Positions 1-10,617 of a DNA stretch of 64,000 bases are shown one piece after another. This DNA comes from Brachionus plicatilis. Lineage: Eukaryota; Rotifera; Eurotatoria; Ploima; Brachionidae. The DNA lies in contig QEOQ01000238.1 of the NCBI GenBank assembly GCA_010279815.1, positions 52,637-116,636 of the forward strand, read 5' to 3'. Position numbers and translations under genes: made by a program. Within the stretch, counting starts at the first letter, position 1. The number at the start of each line of letters is the position of its first letter. The notes under the pieces were generated by a model, which was given only the letters and a program-made list of their open reading frames with translations, did no database searches and was not told the DNA's origin.

Positions 1-36
1 CTTGACTTGAGACTTGTGACTTTTAAACAACTCTGG
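1..36 (-). repeat. Terminus of the CAGAGTTG-type foldback repeat
   Basis: Read on the minus strand this is a repeat end starting CAGAGTTGTTTAAAAGTCAC. The same end occurs at 17314-17411 and at 56552-56589 (beside the N gap). The LINE sequence starts immediately after it, so the window edge is a repeat junction. It also carries the AAGTC-rich stretch typical of the family. Confidence 0.6.
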
Positions 37-37
37 T

Positions 38-793
38 TTCAACGTCGAGAAATGTAAATTCATGGTTTTCAAAAATAAAACAAATCACTTCTGCACTTCT
101 TCCAAGCTCACCATGATATCAGCTGAAACCGGTTCCAGACTGACACTAGAAGAAATCAAAACGGAAAAGGATCTTAGCGTATATTTCTCTAGTGACCTGA
201 AATGGTGAACCCACTGCCAACACTCGGCGGCCAAAGCCAACTTCATTCTTGGACAACTTCGCCAGGCCTTCCATGCCTGGAATCTTCAATCTTTCATTTC
301 CCAGTACACTGCTTTTATCCGACCTCACCTCGAATATGCCACCTCAGTATGGAATCCCCATAGACGAGCAGATGTAAGGATCATCGAAAACATCCAAAGG
401 AGAGCAACCAAACTAGTAGGTCGCATCAGAGACCGCAGCTACCAAGATAGGCTCGCTATCCTGAACCTAACCACCCTCGAATCACGCAGATCAAGGGGTG
501 ACCTCATCTCCCACTACAAGATCGCAAATTGACTACTTGACGTCAACTGGCTAGCCTCAACCAAACTTATGTCGTCCATCGCCTGCCACGGCCCAGCCAA
601 CGCAATCAGGGGTCACAAAAAACGCCTTTTTGTCCAACTATCCAACTGCCCGGCGCGAACAAACTTCCTAAATAACAGAGTTGCATCTACCTGGAACAAC
701 CTCGCGTCCTCGACATTCAACGCTCCATCCCTTAACAGCTTCAAGGCCCGCCTCGACATACATCTTGCCCGCACGAACACCACCACCACCTAA
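38..793 (+). pseudogene. LINE reverse transcriptase, C-terminal fragment with stops
   Basis: One frame from 38 to 793 reads as the end of a LINE reverse transcriptase. It begins FNVEKCKFMVF, then has EKDLSVYFSSDLKW, IRPHLEYATSVWNP, NIQRRATKLV and RLAILNLTTLESRR, and ends with a FLNNRVASTWNNL segment. These are the conserved post-catalytic 'thumb' motifs of CR1/Jockey-type elements. Two in-frame TGA codons (206-208 and 530-532) break it, and the catalytic YADD region lies outside the window or is lost. It cannot encode an active enzyme. Confidence 0.85.
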
Positions 794-1020
794 ACCTCAA
801 CGACCAACCATGGCCAAGTTAGTGAGACGGTGAGTTGAAGGCTTGGGCACTCCCCAGAAGCGTTTACGCTAGGACTGGGGGGTCTTAGCTCGAACACTCA
901 TCGTCCCACATTCCTTCTCGCCAAACGCACAACCAGTCATCATAACGATTCAAGTTGTTTTGGATTGCTCGCAGGGTGCTTCCCTGCTATGACTCAATTT
1001 ATTATTATTATTATTAATAT
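38..1020 (+). mobile_element. 5'-truncated non-LTR retrotransposon (LINE), 3' end
   Basis: Remnant of a LINE: the C-terminal part of a reverse-transcriptase ORF (38-793), then a GC-rich 3' UTR and a terminal ATT microsatellite (about 997-1020). 3' microsatellite tails and 5' truncation are typical of CR1/Jockey-like LINEs. Base composition is far richer in GC than the flanks, which fits a recent arrival. The 5' end abuts the repeat end at 1-36. Confidence 0.8.
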
Positions 1021-2154
1021 TAACTTAAAATTATTTTTTTACCTGAAACTGAAAAAAAATATTTGAAACATCGCACTTTTTCAATGTTATTTCAACATTT
1101 GATTCAACATTTTGTAATTTTAACACAAAAAATTAAACCAAATATTAAATTAAGAGTGATCCTTGAGATAAGATAGGATTCTAGTGAAAAAAAGCGTTGT
1201 TTTTTGCATTTTTTCAATAAAATGGACTCACCCATTTTAAATAAAAATATACAATACAGAGTGTAGAAAATGATATGCTCTTTCAAAATACATATAATTC
1301 GAAAAAATATTTCAATTTTATTTTTAAATACTTTGACCTGAAAGAACTACAACTTTTCAAAGGGTTAGTTATTTTCAGACCTCTAGATAAAAATTGGGAG
1401 GCTAAAAAAAAGAAATTTGAGGTCGTAGTTTACGAATTTAGAGTAAAAAATAAGGAATTCAAATGACACTTAAGTTTTGAATTTCTGGAACCTTAACGAT
1501 CACTCGCTGTTTTTTGCTGATCACCTTGTTACATTTTTCATTTACAACAAAAAGGAAACCAAGAAAATAAGATAAATAAATACACCAGGGATCTAAAACA
1601 ATGGCTTTTTAAGTGGAAAATGAAGATATCAGTTGAAAAGTGGTGTTCAGTAGCCTTTTTAAGCACAAGAAAGAAAATGACAATTTTAACCTAAAAATTT
1701 ATGGTAATTGATTAGAGAACCAAAAATAAATTAAGTTTCTAGGCATCAAATTTGATTCTAAATTAAATTTCAACTGTAATGGAGGATGGAGGATGGAGGA
1801 TGAAATTAAAGAACGCTGCAAAAAAATACAGAATACATAAATATGATACCCCCCTACCAAAATCATGCATCTAATCGAATTTTCTTCTAGTGTTTTGAAA
1901 ATTAAAAAGCGGTATTATTCAAATTTTATTAATTTATCTAAAAAAATTTTCTTAATTTAATCATTTTAATTTAAATTTAAAAAGTTTGATTAAATAAAAT
2001 CTAAAAAAAACTTGTTTGAACAAAGTTAAAGAAAATTGAAATATTAAACAATCGTCTGAATAATAAAAAAAAGTGAATTTTAATTTAAAACAAGTAAAAT
2101 AAAAAGACGGAGTAATTCTATTTATTTATTCAATTCAATAAGAAAAAACTTCAA
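1021..2154. other. AT-rich intergenic stretch, no gene seen
   Basis: Low-complexity A/T runs. The only structure I see is a short GGAGGAT tandem at about 1781-1804. The open frames here are short and lack coding character. Confidence 0.5.
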
Positions 2155-2667
2155 ATGTCCAGTAAACTTTCTATCTGCTCTTATTTAGCTTTGTTTCAAT
2201 TCACGATTTTTTATTTACTTTTACTTGGAACAATAGGACTATTATATTTAAATCATTTAAATATTAAAAAAACACAATGTATTCAAATAGAAAAAATATC
2301 ATTTAATTACTCAACTTCCTTTTTCCCCTCTTTTTTTTCTTTAACTTCAATTGATTCCACTTTGGAACCAACTTTTTCAACAACTTTACCATTGGTCACA
2401 TCAAATTCAATTGATTCCACTCTGGAACCAAGTATTTCAACAGCCCTTCCATCTGACCCATCAACTTCAAAAGATACCACTCTTGAACCAACTATTACAA
2501 CAGCCCTTCCATCTGACCCATCAACTTCAAAAGATACCACTCTTGAACCAACTATTTCAGCAACCTTACCATTGATCACATCAACTTCAGGAATTTCAAC
2601 AAGTTCGGGATGCGAAAGTTCTAATAATGGAAATGATAAATGTAATGGGAATGCAAATGGCAAATGA
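2155..2667 (+). CDS. Putative Ser/Thr-rich membrane protein with 20-aa repeats
   Basis: A 170-residue ORF with an ATG start. Residues about 11-32 form a hydrophobic segment that could be a signal anchor or an uncleaved signal peptide. The rest is Ser/Thr/Pro-rich and holds four 20-residue (60-bp) units with the core STLEP (repeat starts about 2350, 2410, 2470, 2530), then a Cys-containing Asn/Gly-rich tail. By composition it could be a mucin-like, O-glycosylated surface or secreted protein, but I recognise no family. An AATAAA-like signal lies about 60 bp after the stop. An unspliced coding gene is plausible; chance openness caused by the repeat is the alternative. Confidence 0.5.
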   Translation: MSSKLSICSYLALFQFTIFYLLLLGTIGLLYLNHLNIKKTQCIQIEKISFNYSTSFFPSFFSLTSIDSTLEPTFSTTLPLVTSNSIDSTLEPSISTALPSDPSTSKDTTLEPTITTALPSDPSTSKDTTLEPTISATLPLITSTSGISTSSGCESSNNGNDKCNGNANGK

Positions 2668-4150
2668 TTTAGATATTTTTGATTTAATTCCTACTCATTT
2701 GATTAAATTTTTTGTCTTAAAATTTTAATAAAAAATACAATAGGAGGAAATAAAATAAAGCTAAAAAAAGTAATTTCTTTTTTTCTGATCAAATTTACGA
2801 ATAAATTTGAAATTATTTTTTGCCATTGTACCTTATTTGAATTTTTTACCATTAATTAATTGATGACTTAGCAACAAATATGTTTTTAAATAATTTCTTA
2901 ACGAGTCCTGCATATATTTTCAAAAAAACTTAAGAATTGTGTGTGCTCCCTTTGGAATATATTATGACATAAAAGCGTACTTAACTAAATTATGTAAGTA
3001 AATTAAGCTTTGAAAAATATAGAATACATTCTTGTTTAATTTGTTTACATTTTCTCCTTTTTTTACTCTAGAACTTAGTCGTTGGACTTTACGGGAAATT
3101 CTATTTCTTCATTAAATTCTTTTAAGTTTGGGTATCTTTTGTACTCTTATTTTTCACAATGGTATTCTTTTGAAAAAAAATTGCGAGAATTTAGATCTAG
3201 TGAATTTGAGGGCCATTTTTATGAAAAAAAGCCCAAAATTCGATTGTTACTGACAAACCATCAAAAAGGTGTTGTTTAGATTTGGAAAATTGAAAACCTT
3301 TTCAGCAATGCAGGTTTAGTTCAAAATGACCAAAGAAATCTGATGAAACCGTCTGTTTTAAATATGGTCAATTTTATAATGAAAAACAAATTTTAAACTT
3401 TTTTATTTTTTAATCCAAATTAATTACTCTCAAGTTCAAAATTTTTAAACTATAATTTCCTTTTTTTATAAATCGATTTTATGATATCGAAATTTTTTTG
3501 TGTTAAATTAATTCTCCAATTTAATAAATTGCACAAAAAGAAAATTTAAAATTTCAAGGTTTAATTTTTTCAAACTTAACAAAAAATTTTGAAGGTTTTT
3601 TTACTCAATTAGAAAAAAACGATTTTCAAGGTTTGGAAAAAAAATTCAAGTGAAATAATTTTGAAAAAACTTCGAAATAAAAAATTTCGATTAACAACCC
3701 TAGTTTAAATTAGAAATGCTGAAGAAGAAAAATTACATTATATCATTCTGCTTCAAATGATTTAGTTAACTACTAAAGGAGATAATAATATCTTTTATCA
3801 CCTATGTTAGAAAGACATAAGTTAATTGAATCTTTAAGCCATCTTTAATATAAAATTGTGACTTAAGACTCTTTTTTAGTTCTCCAGTCTTTTTACTTAT
3901 GTTAACAATATTTGATTTAAAGAAATCCTCTAAAATTTTTTTATTTTTTATTAAAAAATATATTTTTGGGTTTAACCCAGGACTGCTCCGAACGGTCGTT
4001 TCGTCCTTCTTTTCAGTCCCCATTTTAAAAAAAAAGAAAGAAAATTTTTTATTTTTTACAATAGGCTTAATTACATAATTATGAAAGAAAAAGTGATTTT
4101 AAATGATCTTTTTTGATTAATAGAAAAAGAATACAAAAAATTGTTAGTAA
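2668..4150. other. AT-rich intergenic stretch, possible LINE tail
   Basis: No recognisable gene. A minus-strand open frame at 3802-4023 lies just downstream of the LINE RT fragment at 4151-4502 and may be its continuation or 3' UTR, but it carries no motif I can name. The rest is A/T homopolymer-rich. Confidence 0.4.
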
Positions 4151-4502
4151 TTAAAAAAGAAAATAAAAGAGTTTAAAGTCCTCTAAAAATGTTATGTCTT
4201 GGTCAAATGACTTTAGTCTTGATCCTTTAATCCTTGGGTTAATAGAAAGACCATGAAAGATCTGAGATGCCAAATAATTGTATTTTAAAGTCTCAATAAA
4301 TGAGAGTTTTGATTGTAAGTAAAGTTGTCCAAGATTAAAAATTTTTAGACATTTTAGAATATTTGACATATTACACCTACTTTTAAGCCCTACCATTTGT
4401 CTTAAAAAATTGTTTTGGGCAATGTTAAGATACTCATTTGTTTTGGAATTAAGTGTAACGGTACCTAGACCATAGGTAAATTGAGATAAGCAATAGGTTT
4501 TG
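4151..4502 (-). pseudogene. LINE reverse transcriptase C-terminal fragment
   Basis: Minus-strand frame of about 117 codons containing TYCLSQFTYGLGTVTL, QNNFLRQMVGLKSRC and LKIFNLGQLYLQSKLSF. This matches the conserved C-terminal region of LINE reverse transcriptases (QN..LR..GL). The frame is cut upstream at about 4503 by the LINE 3' end at 4504-4803. The catalytic part is missing. It is a dead fragment of a family different from the one at 38-1020. Confidence 0.7.
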
Positions 4503-4503
4503 T

Positions 4504-4803
4504 AATAGTAGTAGTAGTAGTAGTAGTTTAAACTGCAGCATGACTTTTATCATGCAAGCGCGTCAAGGACGCCCTGTGGCAGTTTTAAAAATCTATCCAG
4601 TTTATTTTTGAACTCGTTCACGGTTTTAGACATAATGACTTCATCAGGAAGCAAGTTCCATTGGTTTACTATTCTATTGTTGAAGAATTCATGACGTTGG
4701 TTACAGCACCTGACGATTTCCCTTCTTAGCCTCTCTCTGTGCCCGTACTGCTGGGGAATACGAATTGGTGTTGTGTGCCAATCAATTGTTTCGATCCCTA
4801 ATA
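4504..4803 (-). mobile_element. Short LINE 3' end with TAC microsatellite tail
   Basis: Read on the minus strand it encodes IDWHTTPIRIPQQYGHRERL, then RREIVRCCNQRHEFFNNRI and VNQWNLLPDEVIMSKTVNEF, ending LPQGVLDALA and a stop at 4550-4552. This is the extreme C-terminus of a CR1/Jockey-like RT. The stop is followed by a short UTR and a (TAC)n tail (the TAG run at 4507-4527 on the plus strand). It interrupts the RT fragment at 4151-4502. Confidence 0.8.
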
Positions 4804-5074
4804 CGATAATTTGTAAATAAAAGATTGTAAAAAGGTGATATTTTAGAATTTTTTAAGCCAAGGAATGAAAAAGAAAAAAAGCTTGTTGTACTTATGAGAA
4901 TCTTTAAATTGCAATACTATCAAAATCTAAGTTTGCTGGAATATATTTACAATTAATTTCCATATCAAATGTGATATTGAAAATCACTGATATTGAGGTA
5001 TAACAGACCCGAAATTTAAAGCCTTTGTGAAATAAAAATTTTTTTTACGATATTCATACTAATAATGCCAAAAT

Positions 5075-6545
5075 ATTCATACTTATCAGGTATGCTATCG
5101 TTATCAATCGTTAAAAAAAATTTAACGATTCTTTTTTTTTGCAAAATTTTTTAATTTAACAAATTAATTAGTAAAAATAAAAAAAAAAAAATATTATTTT
5201 TGACAAATCCAAAACCGCTTTTTTCGTTAACGTTATTAACTTTTTTTTTTCATTTCTTTTTTGACCAATTATTAAAATATAAGAATTTTATTAAATAATT
5301 TTCTGGAAAAATTCAAAATTTAAATACCATTAACACCGTTAACTACCGTTAATTAACGTCAACGATTATGTTTTTACATTATTTGAATTTTTCAATTAAA
5401 ATAAATGCATATTAATTTAAATTGTCTTTAAAAAAATATTCTTGTTTGAAAAAATTATTCTTAATTAAAAAGTTAAAATACTTTAAAATATTTTTTCATA
5501 TTATTTTTGCTATCTTATTGCAATTCTTTAAAAATATGCAAAAAAAAAACCCAATTGGCAAGTTTTTTTTTCTATTTTACATTTTTAGAAATAATTGTGT
5601 AATTAAATTTCAAATGTTAACATGCTTAAGTATTGAGTTTAATTTAAACAACGTAATTTCAAAATTTAAAAAAAGTTAAATAGAAAAAAAAACTTGCCAA
5701 TTTGTAAAATAAAAATTTGAAGATTTTTTATTGACAATGAAAAATAAATTTGCTATCTTAAATTCAGAGTTGTTTATAAGTCCCAAAAAAATTCCAGGTC
5801 ATTTTTATTTTTTTTTTCCAAAGTCCAAGTCTAGAATTTTTTTTTTTAATTTTCTAGATCATGCTTCATATCAAAAAATTTATATACTCTTGGGTTGTCT
5901 AATGCAAATAGATTTGCCATATATCAGAATTTTGTTGCAATTTTAGAATAAATTTCTTCTTAAGTAATTCAAAATTTTAAAGCCTGGACTTGCACTTTGA
6001 AAAAAAAAAATTAAAAACTTTGTTTTAAGAATAAAAAATAAACCGAAATTATTTTTTATTCTGAAGCATATATTTTGTTTTGTTAGATTTAATAAATTTT
6101 TTTTTGGTTGAATAAATGTGTTCATTATTTATTAATTTTGTTGGGAATTTACAAAATTAGTCATAATAAAATATTATAAGTCAATAAAATTTAAACTGTA
6201 CGAAATTCAAATTTCTTATTACTGATTAAATCAGAAAAAAATCGTTAACGTTAATTAACGGGAGTTAACGAGGTTAACGCCATTAAAATTTTTAATTTTT
6301 TAAATAAATTATTAAATAAAATTTTTAATTTTTAAATGTTGGTCAAAAAACATCAAAAAAAAAAAACGTTAATAACGTTAACGATGATAACTGTTTTATA
6401 ATTATGGTTTTTCAGGTATAAAATTGTACAAAATGATCTAAAATTATATTTTTTTAAAAAATTTATTGTTTTTTAAAATCGTTAAGTTTTTCCGTTAAAT
6501 AATGTTTTTTCAAAAAACGGAAGCATACTCGATACTTATTAAAAA
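5075..6545. mobile_element. Inverted-repeat (foldback) element with GTTAACG-rich arms
   Basis: The arms at about 5199-5372 and 6239-6400 are imperfect reverse complements. Both carry repeated GTTAACG / AACGTTA motifs in the same order. Weaker complementarity continues outward to about 5075 and 6545. There is no coding capacity. The inner loop carries a separate 142-bp element at 5557-5698. Outer ends and target duplication could not be fixed by eye. Confidence 0.5.
5557..5698. mobile_element. GGCAAG-family foldback MITE, 142 bp, 4-bp target duplication
   Basis: Terminal inverted repeat GGCAAGTTTTTTTTTCTATT at both ends. The flanks carry the direct repeat AATT at 5553-5556 and 5699-5702. It shares its termini with the element at 15511-15767, which also has a 4-bp duplication. 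Non-coding and non-autonomous; it sits inside the loop of the larger foldback at 5075-6545. Confidence 0.65.
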
Positions 6546-6953
6546 AAAATACATAAATAAATGTTATTAAAAAAAGTATTAAATTAGAGATTTAATTTAT
6601 TTTTTAAATAAACTTTTTTTTTCATCTATAATTTTTTTTAATTAATTGTAAAAAAATTACTCTTCAAATTAATTTACAACTTTAGTCAAAATCTAAAATC
6701 AATCGATTGGAAAAAAAAATTGTATACCAATGCGATAATGCAAATCTAAAATATTTATTTTAAAAATTTTGCACTAAATTTATTTAAAAAAAAAAAAGAA
6801 AAAATTTATTAAATAAATTATCTACGATTTTTGAATCCCGTCTTATCATGTCAAATAAAAATACTCAATATCATTAAACAAAAAAAAAAAAATAAAAAAG
6901 AGAGAAAGAGAAAAAAAAAATTCAATTCAATTCAATCCATGTTCTAATGCGAC
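6546..6953. other. AT-rich 3' flank of WDR1
   Basis: Poly-A/T-rich. Lies downstream of the minus-strand WDR1 gene and holds AATAAA on that strand near 6790 that could serve polyadenylation. No gene seen. Confidence 0.4.
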
Positions 6954-8801
6954 CTAAAAATTAATCTTCCACTTTCGAATGCAGCAGTCCTGACTCGAAG
7001 TGACAAGACTAGAATTATCCAACCACGCACTTGCAGTCAACGGATTGAGTGGATGCGCATTTTTTATGTGAACATAATAATTTATCTTGGCCGGCGTGTA
7101 CACATAAGAGTGAGTGTCCACACTGGAGGTGGCCAAATGGACAGAGTCGGGCGACCACGCCAAACTCGTTATTCTGCCGGCATGGTGCTGCCACAGGCCC
7201 TTGGTCACATCGCTGTAGCTCCTGCCCTCTATCCTGTAGCACTTCACATTCTTGGCATTGTCGGCCACGGCCAAGTACTCATCATTGTGAGCGTAGCGCA
7301 CCGCAGTCACAAAGTCCCTCTCGCACAGCTCCACCACCAGCACAAACTCATCATTGACCACCTCATACACATGCACCTTGTTGTCCTTGCCGCCCACGGC
7401 CACATAATTCATGTTTCTCATCACACACACACTGGTCGACTCGTAGTCTATTTGCTGCAGTGCACACTGTCGGCCATTTTTGATCAGCACCAGCTGATTG
7501 ATGCACGCCACCACTGCATAGCTTGCGTTTACGTCAATGCCTTGCGGCTGCGAGGTCATTCTGAGCTCGGTGGCGTACTTCATCTCGGCCATGTCAATGA
7601 ACTTGACGACGTCGTCGAGTCCGCAAGTGATGAGCTGATTTTTGGCAGCGTCAAAGCGCACCGACTGAACTTGGTTTGTGTGCGCGCCAACTGCGCCACT
7701 CTGCACATAGTCCATGCGGCCGTTGCTCGAGTTCCAGTAGACGAGCACGCCGTCATGCGAGCCGCTGATGATGAGCGGCTCCTCGGCGCCCGGGTACGCC
7801 ACCTCCAGGGCGGTGATACTTTTCGAGTGGCCCTTTAATTTTCTCACAATGAACTTTTCATCGGCGCCAGCTTTCGGGTTGATGTAGTTTATTTGACCGG
7901 ACAAAGAAATTGTCAGCACGTGATCTTTCTGCCACAGACAGCCCACTTGTTGGTCTTCGATGTTGTCGCCAAATTTGAATTCTCTGATCAGATTTTTTTG
8001 TTCCACATGCCACAATTTGGCCGTCTTGTCGCCAGACACACTAAGGACAAATTGGCTGTCGGGGTCCCAGCAAAGCGAGTAGATGCCGCCGGCGTGGGCT
8101 GACTGCGCCTGTGGGTCTTTGAGCTCGGCGGACAGTTCGCCTGTTTTGCCGTCGTACACAAACAGCTTGCCGTCTGCTCCGCCTGATACAAACTGCTCGC
8201 CATTTGGAGAATAGCGGACCACGTTGACAAAACGTTGGTGCTCGTTGAGAGTCTTTTTCCATTTGAATGGCGGGCCTTCGAAGTAGCACAGCGAATTGTC
8301 TTCGCTGGCGACCACACATCGAAACGGCCTGGTGGGCTTGAAGTCAACCGAGTTAATGGGCTTAGAGGTGCCCATTATTTCGCCAGTGCTGGTGCCTGTG
8401 TCCGCGTTGAAGACGTGGCCGAACTTTTCGCGTCCTTCACCGCCCACCAATATGCGCTGGCTGTCCGCCGACCACTGCAGGTCCTTGATGGCGCCGCTAA
8501 GCGGCTGAAACTCGTTCTTCAGTATGTGCTCCTTGTTCACCGTGTCCCAGATGCGCACCTTGCCCGACTGGTCGGCCGAGGCGATGTAGAAGCCCGACGG
8601 CGAGTACCTGGCAACGGTAACCAGCTGAGAGTGCTCGGTGTACACGTCGCACTCGAACGGCTCGTCTATGCTGCGTATGAACACGCTGTTGCCGTTCACG
8701 TACAGAAACTTGTTGCCCTTTGGGTCTGTGCTGATGTTGGTGAATGCGCCGCGGGTGGTGCGCGGCAATGAAGCGAATATGTTTACCAATGAATAGCTCA
8801 T
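6954..8801 (-). CDS. WDR1: Actin-interacting protein 1 / WD repeat-containing protein 1
   Basis: A 615-residue protein of the AIP1/WDR1/UNC-78 family (about 605-611 aa in other animals). With ADF/cofilin it speeds disassembly of actin filaments in the cytosol. Family-typical segments run the whole length: VFASLP-like FASLPRTTRGAF near the start, DPKGNKFLYVNG, YSPSGFYIASADQSGKVRIW, EGREKFGHVF, EGPPFKWK, YDGKTGE, GCLWQKDHVLTISLSGQINY, GHSKSITAL, AHTNQV, SWSPD-like LAWSPDSVHLATSSVD, and the end TSSQDCCIRKWKINF. The repeats form the known double seven-bladed WD40 propeller. The coding region is one uninterrupted exon and strikingly GC-rich against an AT-rich background, suggesting codon selection for high expression. 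A 3' splice-acceptor-like site lies about 60 bp upstream of the ATG. Confidence 0.97.
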   Translation of the reverse strand: MSYSLVNIFASLPRTTRGAFTNISTDPKGNKFLYVNGNSVFIRSIDEPFECDVYTEHSQLVTVARYSPSGFYIASADQSGKVRIWDTVNKEHILKNEFQPLSGAIKDLQWSADSQRILVGGEGREKFGHVFNADTGTSTGEIMGTSKPINSVDFKPTRPFRCVVASEDNSLCYFEGPPFKWKKTLNEHQRFVNVVRYSPNGEQFVSGGADGKLFVYDGKTGELSAELKDPQAQSAHAGGIYSLCWDPDSQFVLSVSGDKTAKLWHVEQKNLIREFKFGDNIEDQQVGCLWQKDHVLTISLSGQINYINPKAGADEKFIVRKLKGHSKSITALEVAYPGAEEPLIISGSHDGVLVYWNSSNGRMDYVQSGAVGAHTNQVQSVRFDAAKNQLITCGLDDVVKFIDMAEMKYATELRMTSQPQGIDVNASYAVVACINQLVLIKNGRQCALQQIDYESTSVCVMRNMNYVAVGGKDNKVHVYEVVNDEFVLVVELCERDFVTAVRYAHNDEYLAVADNAKNVKCYRIEGRSYSDVTKGLWQHHAGRITSLAWSPDSVHLATSSVDTHSYVYTPAKINYYVHIKNAHPLNPLTASAWLDNSSLVTSSQDCCIRKWKINF

Positions 8802-8862
8802 TTTAAATGTCTAAATGATTTGAAGTATTCTTGGTGTTTTTTGTTAGTTGAGAAATATCCCT

Positions 8863-8940
8863 CTGAAATGAGAAGAGTGAGTGTGTGTGATTGGGGTGGT
8901 GAAAAAGTGAGAGAGAGAGAGAGAAAAGGAGAATGAGAGA
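8863..8940 (-). other. Pyrimidine tract and 3' splice acceptor before WDR1
   Basis: On the minus strand a long CT repeat (from the AG run at 8909-8923) is followed by CACTCTTCTCATTTCAG with cleavage before 8862. WDR1 has no intron in its coding region, so this could be the end of a 5' UTR intron or a spliced-leader trans-splice site. The matching donor was not identified. Confidence 0.45.
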
Positions 8941-9235
8941 AATGCTCGAATAAATGGCTTGCAAAAATATTATGAAGATTATCTTTGAAAATAAAAAAAA
9001 AATTATCTACACTTATATTAGTCGAGTCATGTGACTAGAAGTTTTTTCGTTTAGGTTATCTTTAGTTTACCTTTTATGGTAAATTGAGTGATTCTGTTTC
9101 GATTTTCAGTAATTTCAAGCAAAAAGTTAGTAATAGAAAAATTAATTTATGCTAGCGACTAAAGCTACATTTTGATAAGCTTTTCTGCACGCTTTGTTGA
9201 AGCCAACAAAAAAATTTTTTTAAATAGTTTAAGGT

Positions 9236-9533
9236 AGATGGCTAGTTGATTCTGGGACTAGGAAATTTTTTTGTTGGTGCAAGTAAAGGAGGTTGCCGGA
9301 TTTCTATGTAAATTTGGCTGTAGAATTAGACAATTAAAAATTATGACGTAGATCAACTACTTAATGAAGAAAATAGTGATAATTCAGATATTGACAATGA
9401 AAATAATGAAAAGTCTATAATTACTAGCGAGAGTGATGAAAATGAACAGGGTGAATTTGATTGTTTGACCAAGAGATCACTATCGTTTTATTCTGATGAT
9501 AAGAATAAAAGGCAAAATAAATCAAAAAAATAG
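9236..9533 (+). pseudogene. Decayed acidic transposon-like ORF fragments
   Basis: Two open pieces in different frames. The first reads RWLVDSGTRKFF, resembling the DSG motif of a retroelement protease. The second, from 9342, is a 63-residue acidic stretch (NEENSDNSDIDNENNEKS ... GEFDCLTKRSLSF) ending at 9531-9533. Such acidic Asp/Asn/Ser-rich N-termini are common in piggyBac-like transposases, but no catalytic domain is present. Identity is uncertain; it looks like mobile-element debris. Confidence 0.3.
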
Positions 9534-10084
9534 ATTTTTATTAAGTTACAATAAATTAAATATTACCTTTTTTTTTTCTATTATTAATTTACTAAAACCT
9601 AAATAACCACAATATTTTCTCGAAAAATTAAAATTTCGTTTAAAAAAAGTATGAAGCCCCAACGCTCGAGCTTAGATATTTTAACTATTGGATTCTAAAT
9701 GTTTGATTACCTAGTACTCAAAAAATCTAAACTCGATCATGGGGGCGTGATCATTAGGCTATTTTCTAAATAAAGCTTGCACCCTCCTTTTAGGATCATG
9801 GGTGAATTGAGAGATTATTTTCGAACATGAACATTTTATTAGTTTAGAAGCAAAAAATTGAGTAAATTTGAGTACCGTACTTCATCAAATATAAGAAAGT
9901 TCGGTCATCAAAAGATTTCTTCTATTCGAAAATTTTTCACTCCCAAAATGTGACTCAATTAAAAGAAATTAAGAGCAATTTTTTTCTTCTATTAAAAAAT
10001 GGGCAAAATGTAATTCATTGTAAAGAATGAAAACAAAAGTTTATGTTTTAAAGCTCTTTATTCTATCTAATGGAAAATGAATTT
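9534..10084. other. AT-rich intergenic stretch, nothing recognised
   Basis: No open frame of note, no conserved protein segment and no inverted repeat that I could define. Confidence 0.4.
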
Positions 10085-10420
10085 TTACAACATCTTATTT
10101 TTTAAAGGAAAAGTCAAGTACAGTTGGAACCGATGCTGTGGCGATTCCAACGGGTCAAAATCCTGGTCTAAGCTAATAATTTTAGACGCTGGTCTAATAG
10201 CTACGTCATAAGTGTTCATAAAGTCAATACCTAAAATGGAATCAAAAAGCAAATTTTCTGCTACAATAAATTCAAAAGGGTACACTCCACCATGAATAGT
10301 TAGCGGTAGTAATACCATGTCTTGGCAAATCATGGAGTCTTGATTCCCTAATTGCCTTGATACGGGTTCCACCCGTACATTTATAAAAGCATCATACCTG
10401 GATAACTTCATGTAAAACAT
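10085..10420 (-). pseudogene. Retropepsin-like aspartic protease fragment of an LTR retroelement
   Basis: The minus-strand frame reads VRVEPVSRQLGNQDSM, VLLPLTIHGGVYPFEFIV and LLFDSILGIDFMNTYDVAI. ILGIDFM is the conserved second-half motif of retropepsins in gypsy-like elements. The N-terminal catalytic D-S/T-G motif should lie upstream, but there the frame runs into the foldback at 10411-10597. The ATG at 10420 comes from that insertion. No reverse transcriptase follows. I take it as a truncated remnant. Confidence 0.55.
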
Positions 10421-10597
10421 GCATTTTTCGGCAAAAAATGTAATTTATTGTACATTTTTATATTTTTACATTTTTAGATTTTTTGATTTTTTGATTTTGA
10501 GATTTTTTTTTTTTTTCCCTCAAAAATGTAAAAATGTAAAAATATAAAAATGTACAATAAATTACATTTTTAGCCGAAAAATGCATGTTTTACATGA
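10411..10597. repeat. Foldback element, ACATTTTTATATTTTT-type arms
   Basis: The arms are reverse complements around a short T-rich loop, with outer ends CATGTAAAACATGC and GCATGTTTTACATG. The inner core, starting ATTGTACATTTTTATATTTT, is shared with the MITE at 28821-29153. It interrupts the retropepsin frame at 10085-10420. Confidence 0.65.
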
Positions 10598-10617
10598 GAG
10601 ATGATTCATAAATTTGC

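Noticed and set aside
2307..2663. Minus-strand frame opposite the Ser/Thr-rich gene
   Set aside because: The repeat keeps several frames open; the plus frame has an ATG, a membrane segment and a following poly(A) signal, the minus frame has none of these.
3082..3279. Short plus-strand frame considered as a piggyBac fragment
   Set aside because: No catalytic or structural motif could be matched and the start is TTG.
7053..7838. Plus-strand open frame of 261 codons
   Set aside because: Antisense shadow of the WDR1 coding exon; its openness follows from WDR1 codon use. The same goes for 8235-8771 and the other frames in 6954-8801.
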